Positions 5,303-6,215 of a stretch of DNA of 6,215 nt are shown one piece after another. Within the stretch, counting starts at the first letter, position 1. Each line of letters begins with the position of its first letter. The stretch comes from JBCCZC01 sp039188505 (GTDB taxonomy: Bacteria; Pseudomonadota; Gammaproteobacteria; Xanthomonadales; SZUA-38). The stretch is from NCBI GenBank assembly GCA_039188505.1, contig JBCCZC010000352.1:1-6215 (forward strand), given 5' to 3'. The notes under the pieces were generated by a model. It saw nothing but the letters and a program-made list of their open reading frames with translations. It was not told where the DNA came from and searched no databases. Made by a program: the position numbers and the translations under genes.

Positions 5303-6215
5303 TCAGCCCAGGGGCGTCTTTCCCGAGCGCCCCGGCACCTCCCGCACCAGCCGGGGAACGAGGTATCCGGATGCCCGCGCGCGGGCGGCGTCAACGATCC
5401 GGCGCGCCTCATCGTCAGCGACGGCGAAATGGTGGGTGCCGGCCACCGGATCCAGGGCATGGAGGTAGTAGGGTGTGACACCGCAGTCGACCAGCGCCCG
5501 CCCGAGGGCGACGAGCACGTCGGGATCAGCATTCACGCCCCGCAGCAGCACCGACTGGTTGAGCAACAGCGCGCCGGTCGAGCGTAGGCGTCCGAGGGCC
5601 TGGCGCGCACGCGGCGTCAGCTCGTCCGCATGGTTGACGTGGAGCACGATGACCGGCGTGGGCATGAGGGATTCCAGCCAGGCGCAAAGATCGTCGTTCA
5701 CCCGCGAGGGCAGCACGGTGGGTGTTCTCGAGTGGACTCGTAGCGTTCGCCGCCAGGGCTGGGTGGCGAGGCCGTCGGTCAGCATCGCGAGGCGCGCGCT
5801 ACCCAGTATCAGGGGATCGCCGCCGGACAGGATGACCTCATCGACATCCGGCCGCGTTGCGAGATAGTCCAGCGCGCCGCGCCAACCGTCGGCCGCGGCA
5901 TTCGCATCACCGTATGGAAAATGCCGGCGGAAGCAGTAGCGGCAGTGGATCGGGCAGGCAGCCGTGCTGATCAGCAGCACCCGCCGGGGATATTTCTGCA
6001 GCACCCCCGGGGCCACCATGGCATCGAGATCGCCGACGGCATCGTCGACGAACCCCGGTTCGTGACGTGCCTCCTCGCCATCGGGAAAGGCCTGCCGCGC
6101 CAGCGCCCCCGTCAGGACGCCGGGCTCGAGCCACTCGGCAGGCACCCGCGTTGGGAACAGCCCGTGCGCCTGGTCACGGCCGGCAGCCACCGCCACCGTG
6201 GTCGCCGGAAGCGCC
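5303..6215 (-). CDS. epmB: EF-P beta-lysylation protein EpmB, lysine 2,3-aminomutase (N-terminus beyond the window)
   Basis: This is a radical SAM, PLP-dependent enzyme converting L-lysine to (R)-beta-lysine, which EpmA attaches to elongation factor P so that ribosomes pass polyproline stretches. Numbered from an internal GTG at 6196, the iron-sulfur ligands are C81, C85 and C88 (CPIHCRYCFRRHFPYGD). SGGDPL follows, then HSRTP, HVNHADE, LLNQSVLLRGVN and PYYLHALDPVAGTHHF, all family hallmarks. The PLP-binding lysine is expected in the terminal SGKTPLG (K293). The reading frame is open to the right edge (ALPATTVAVAAGRD), and comparison with the 342-residue E. coli enzyme suggests about 50 N-terminal residues lie outside, so GTG 6196 is not the true start. 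The protein ends a few residues after the lysine, slightly shorter than E. coli EpmB. epmA and efp are not in the window. Confidence 0.95.
   Translation of the reverse strand, partial: ALPATTVAVAAGRDQAHGLFPTRVPAEWLEPGVLTGALARQAFPDGEEARHEPGFVDDAVGDLDAMVAPGVLQKYPRRVLLISTAACPIHCRYCFRRHFPYGDANAAADGWRGALDYLATRPDVDEVILSGGDPLILGSARLAMLTDGLATQPWRRTLRVHSRTPTVLPSRVNDDLCAWLESLMPTPVIVLHVNHADELTPRARQALGRLRSTGALLLNQSVLLRGVNADPDVLVALGRALVDCGVTPYYLHALDPVAGTHHFAVADDEARRIVDAARARASGYLVPRLVREVPGRSGKTPLG

Noticed and set aside
2966..5587. A long open frame of about 870 codons on the plus strand, antisense to fimX and the end of epmB
   Set aside because: It mirrors fimX codon positions in a GC-rich gene, its protein is Leu/Val/Asp/Arg-rich without any domain I recognise, and the minus-strand frame has a clear full-length domain architecture.

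Overview
The window looks like ordinary chromosomal DNA from a GC-rich, flagellate- or pilus-bearing gammaproteobacterium, perhaps of the Xanthomonadales, Nevskiales or Chromatiales type. The evidence is an EpmB enzyme of the elongation factor P pathway, a FimX-type type IV pilus regulator and a short stand-alone DUF4159 protein next to a MoxR ATPase. The lineage is inferred from gene content, not from a database comparison. All six genes lie on the minus strand, so transcription runs from high to low coordinates. I see no rRNA, tRNA, CRISPR array, insertion sequence, integrase, attachment site or phage gene.

Reading in the direction of transcription, the first gene is epmB (6215 to 5303), cut at its N-terminus by the window edge. 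It encodes a radical SAM lysine 2,3-aminomutase that makes (R)-beta-lysine for EF-P modification. A 129-base gap follows, with a candidate sigma70 promoter (TAGAAT -10 box) and a GC-rich inverted repeat. Next comes a fimX-like gene (5173 to 3095): degenerate REC, PAS, degenerate GGDEF and degenerate EAL. Its TTG start is chosen because an AGGAG sits 8 bases upstream and the resulting 692 residues match the usual FimX length. The protein should bind cyclic di-GMP rather than make or cut it.

A second gap (3094 to 2886) carries a well-formed promoter, TTGGCA-17-TATACC. It probably drives a cluster of four genes: a POT-family proton-coupled peptide transporter (2885 to 1320), an FmdB-type zinc ribbon protein (1307 to 1014), a DUF4159 protein (941 to 312) and a MoxR AAA+ ATPase (295 to the left edge, partial). 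Spacing is tight between the transporter and the zinc ribbon gene, where the Shine-Dalgarno overlaps the stop codon. It is also tight between DUF4159 and MoxR (16 bases). The 72 bases between the zinc ribbon gene and DUF4159 hold a cluster of three GACGGCA heptamers, two of which form a perfect inverted repeat. That could be an operator or a processing hairpin.

The two parts, EF-P modification plus pilus signalling and peptide uptake plus a MoxR/DUF4159 module, have no obvious shared task. The least understood piece is the DUF4159-MoxR pair at the left end, which probably continues into DUF58 and von Willebrand A domain genes outside the window.
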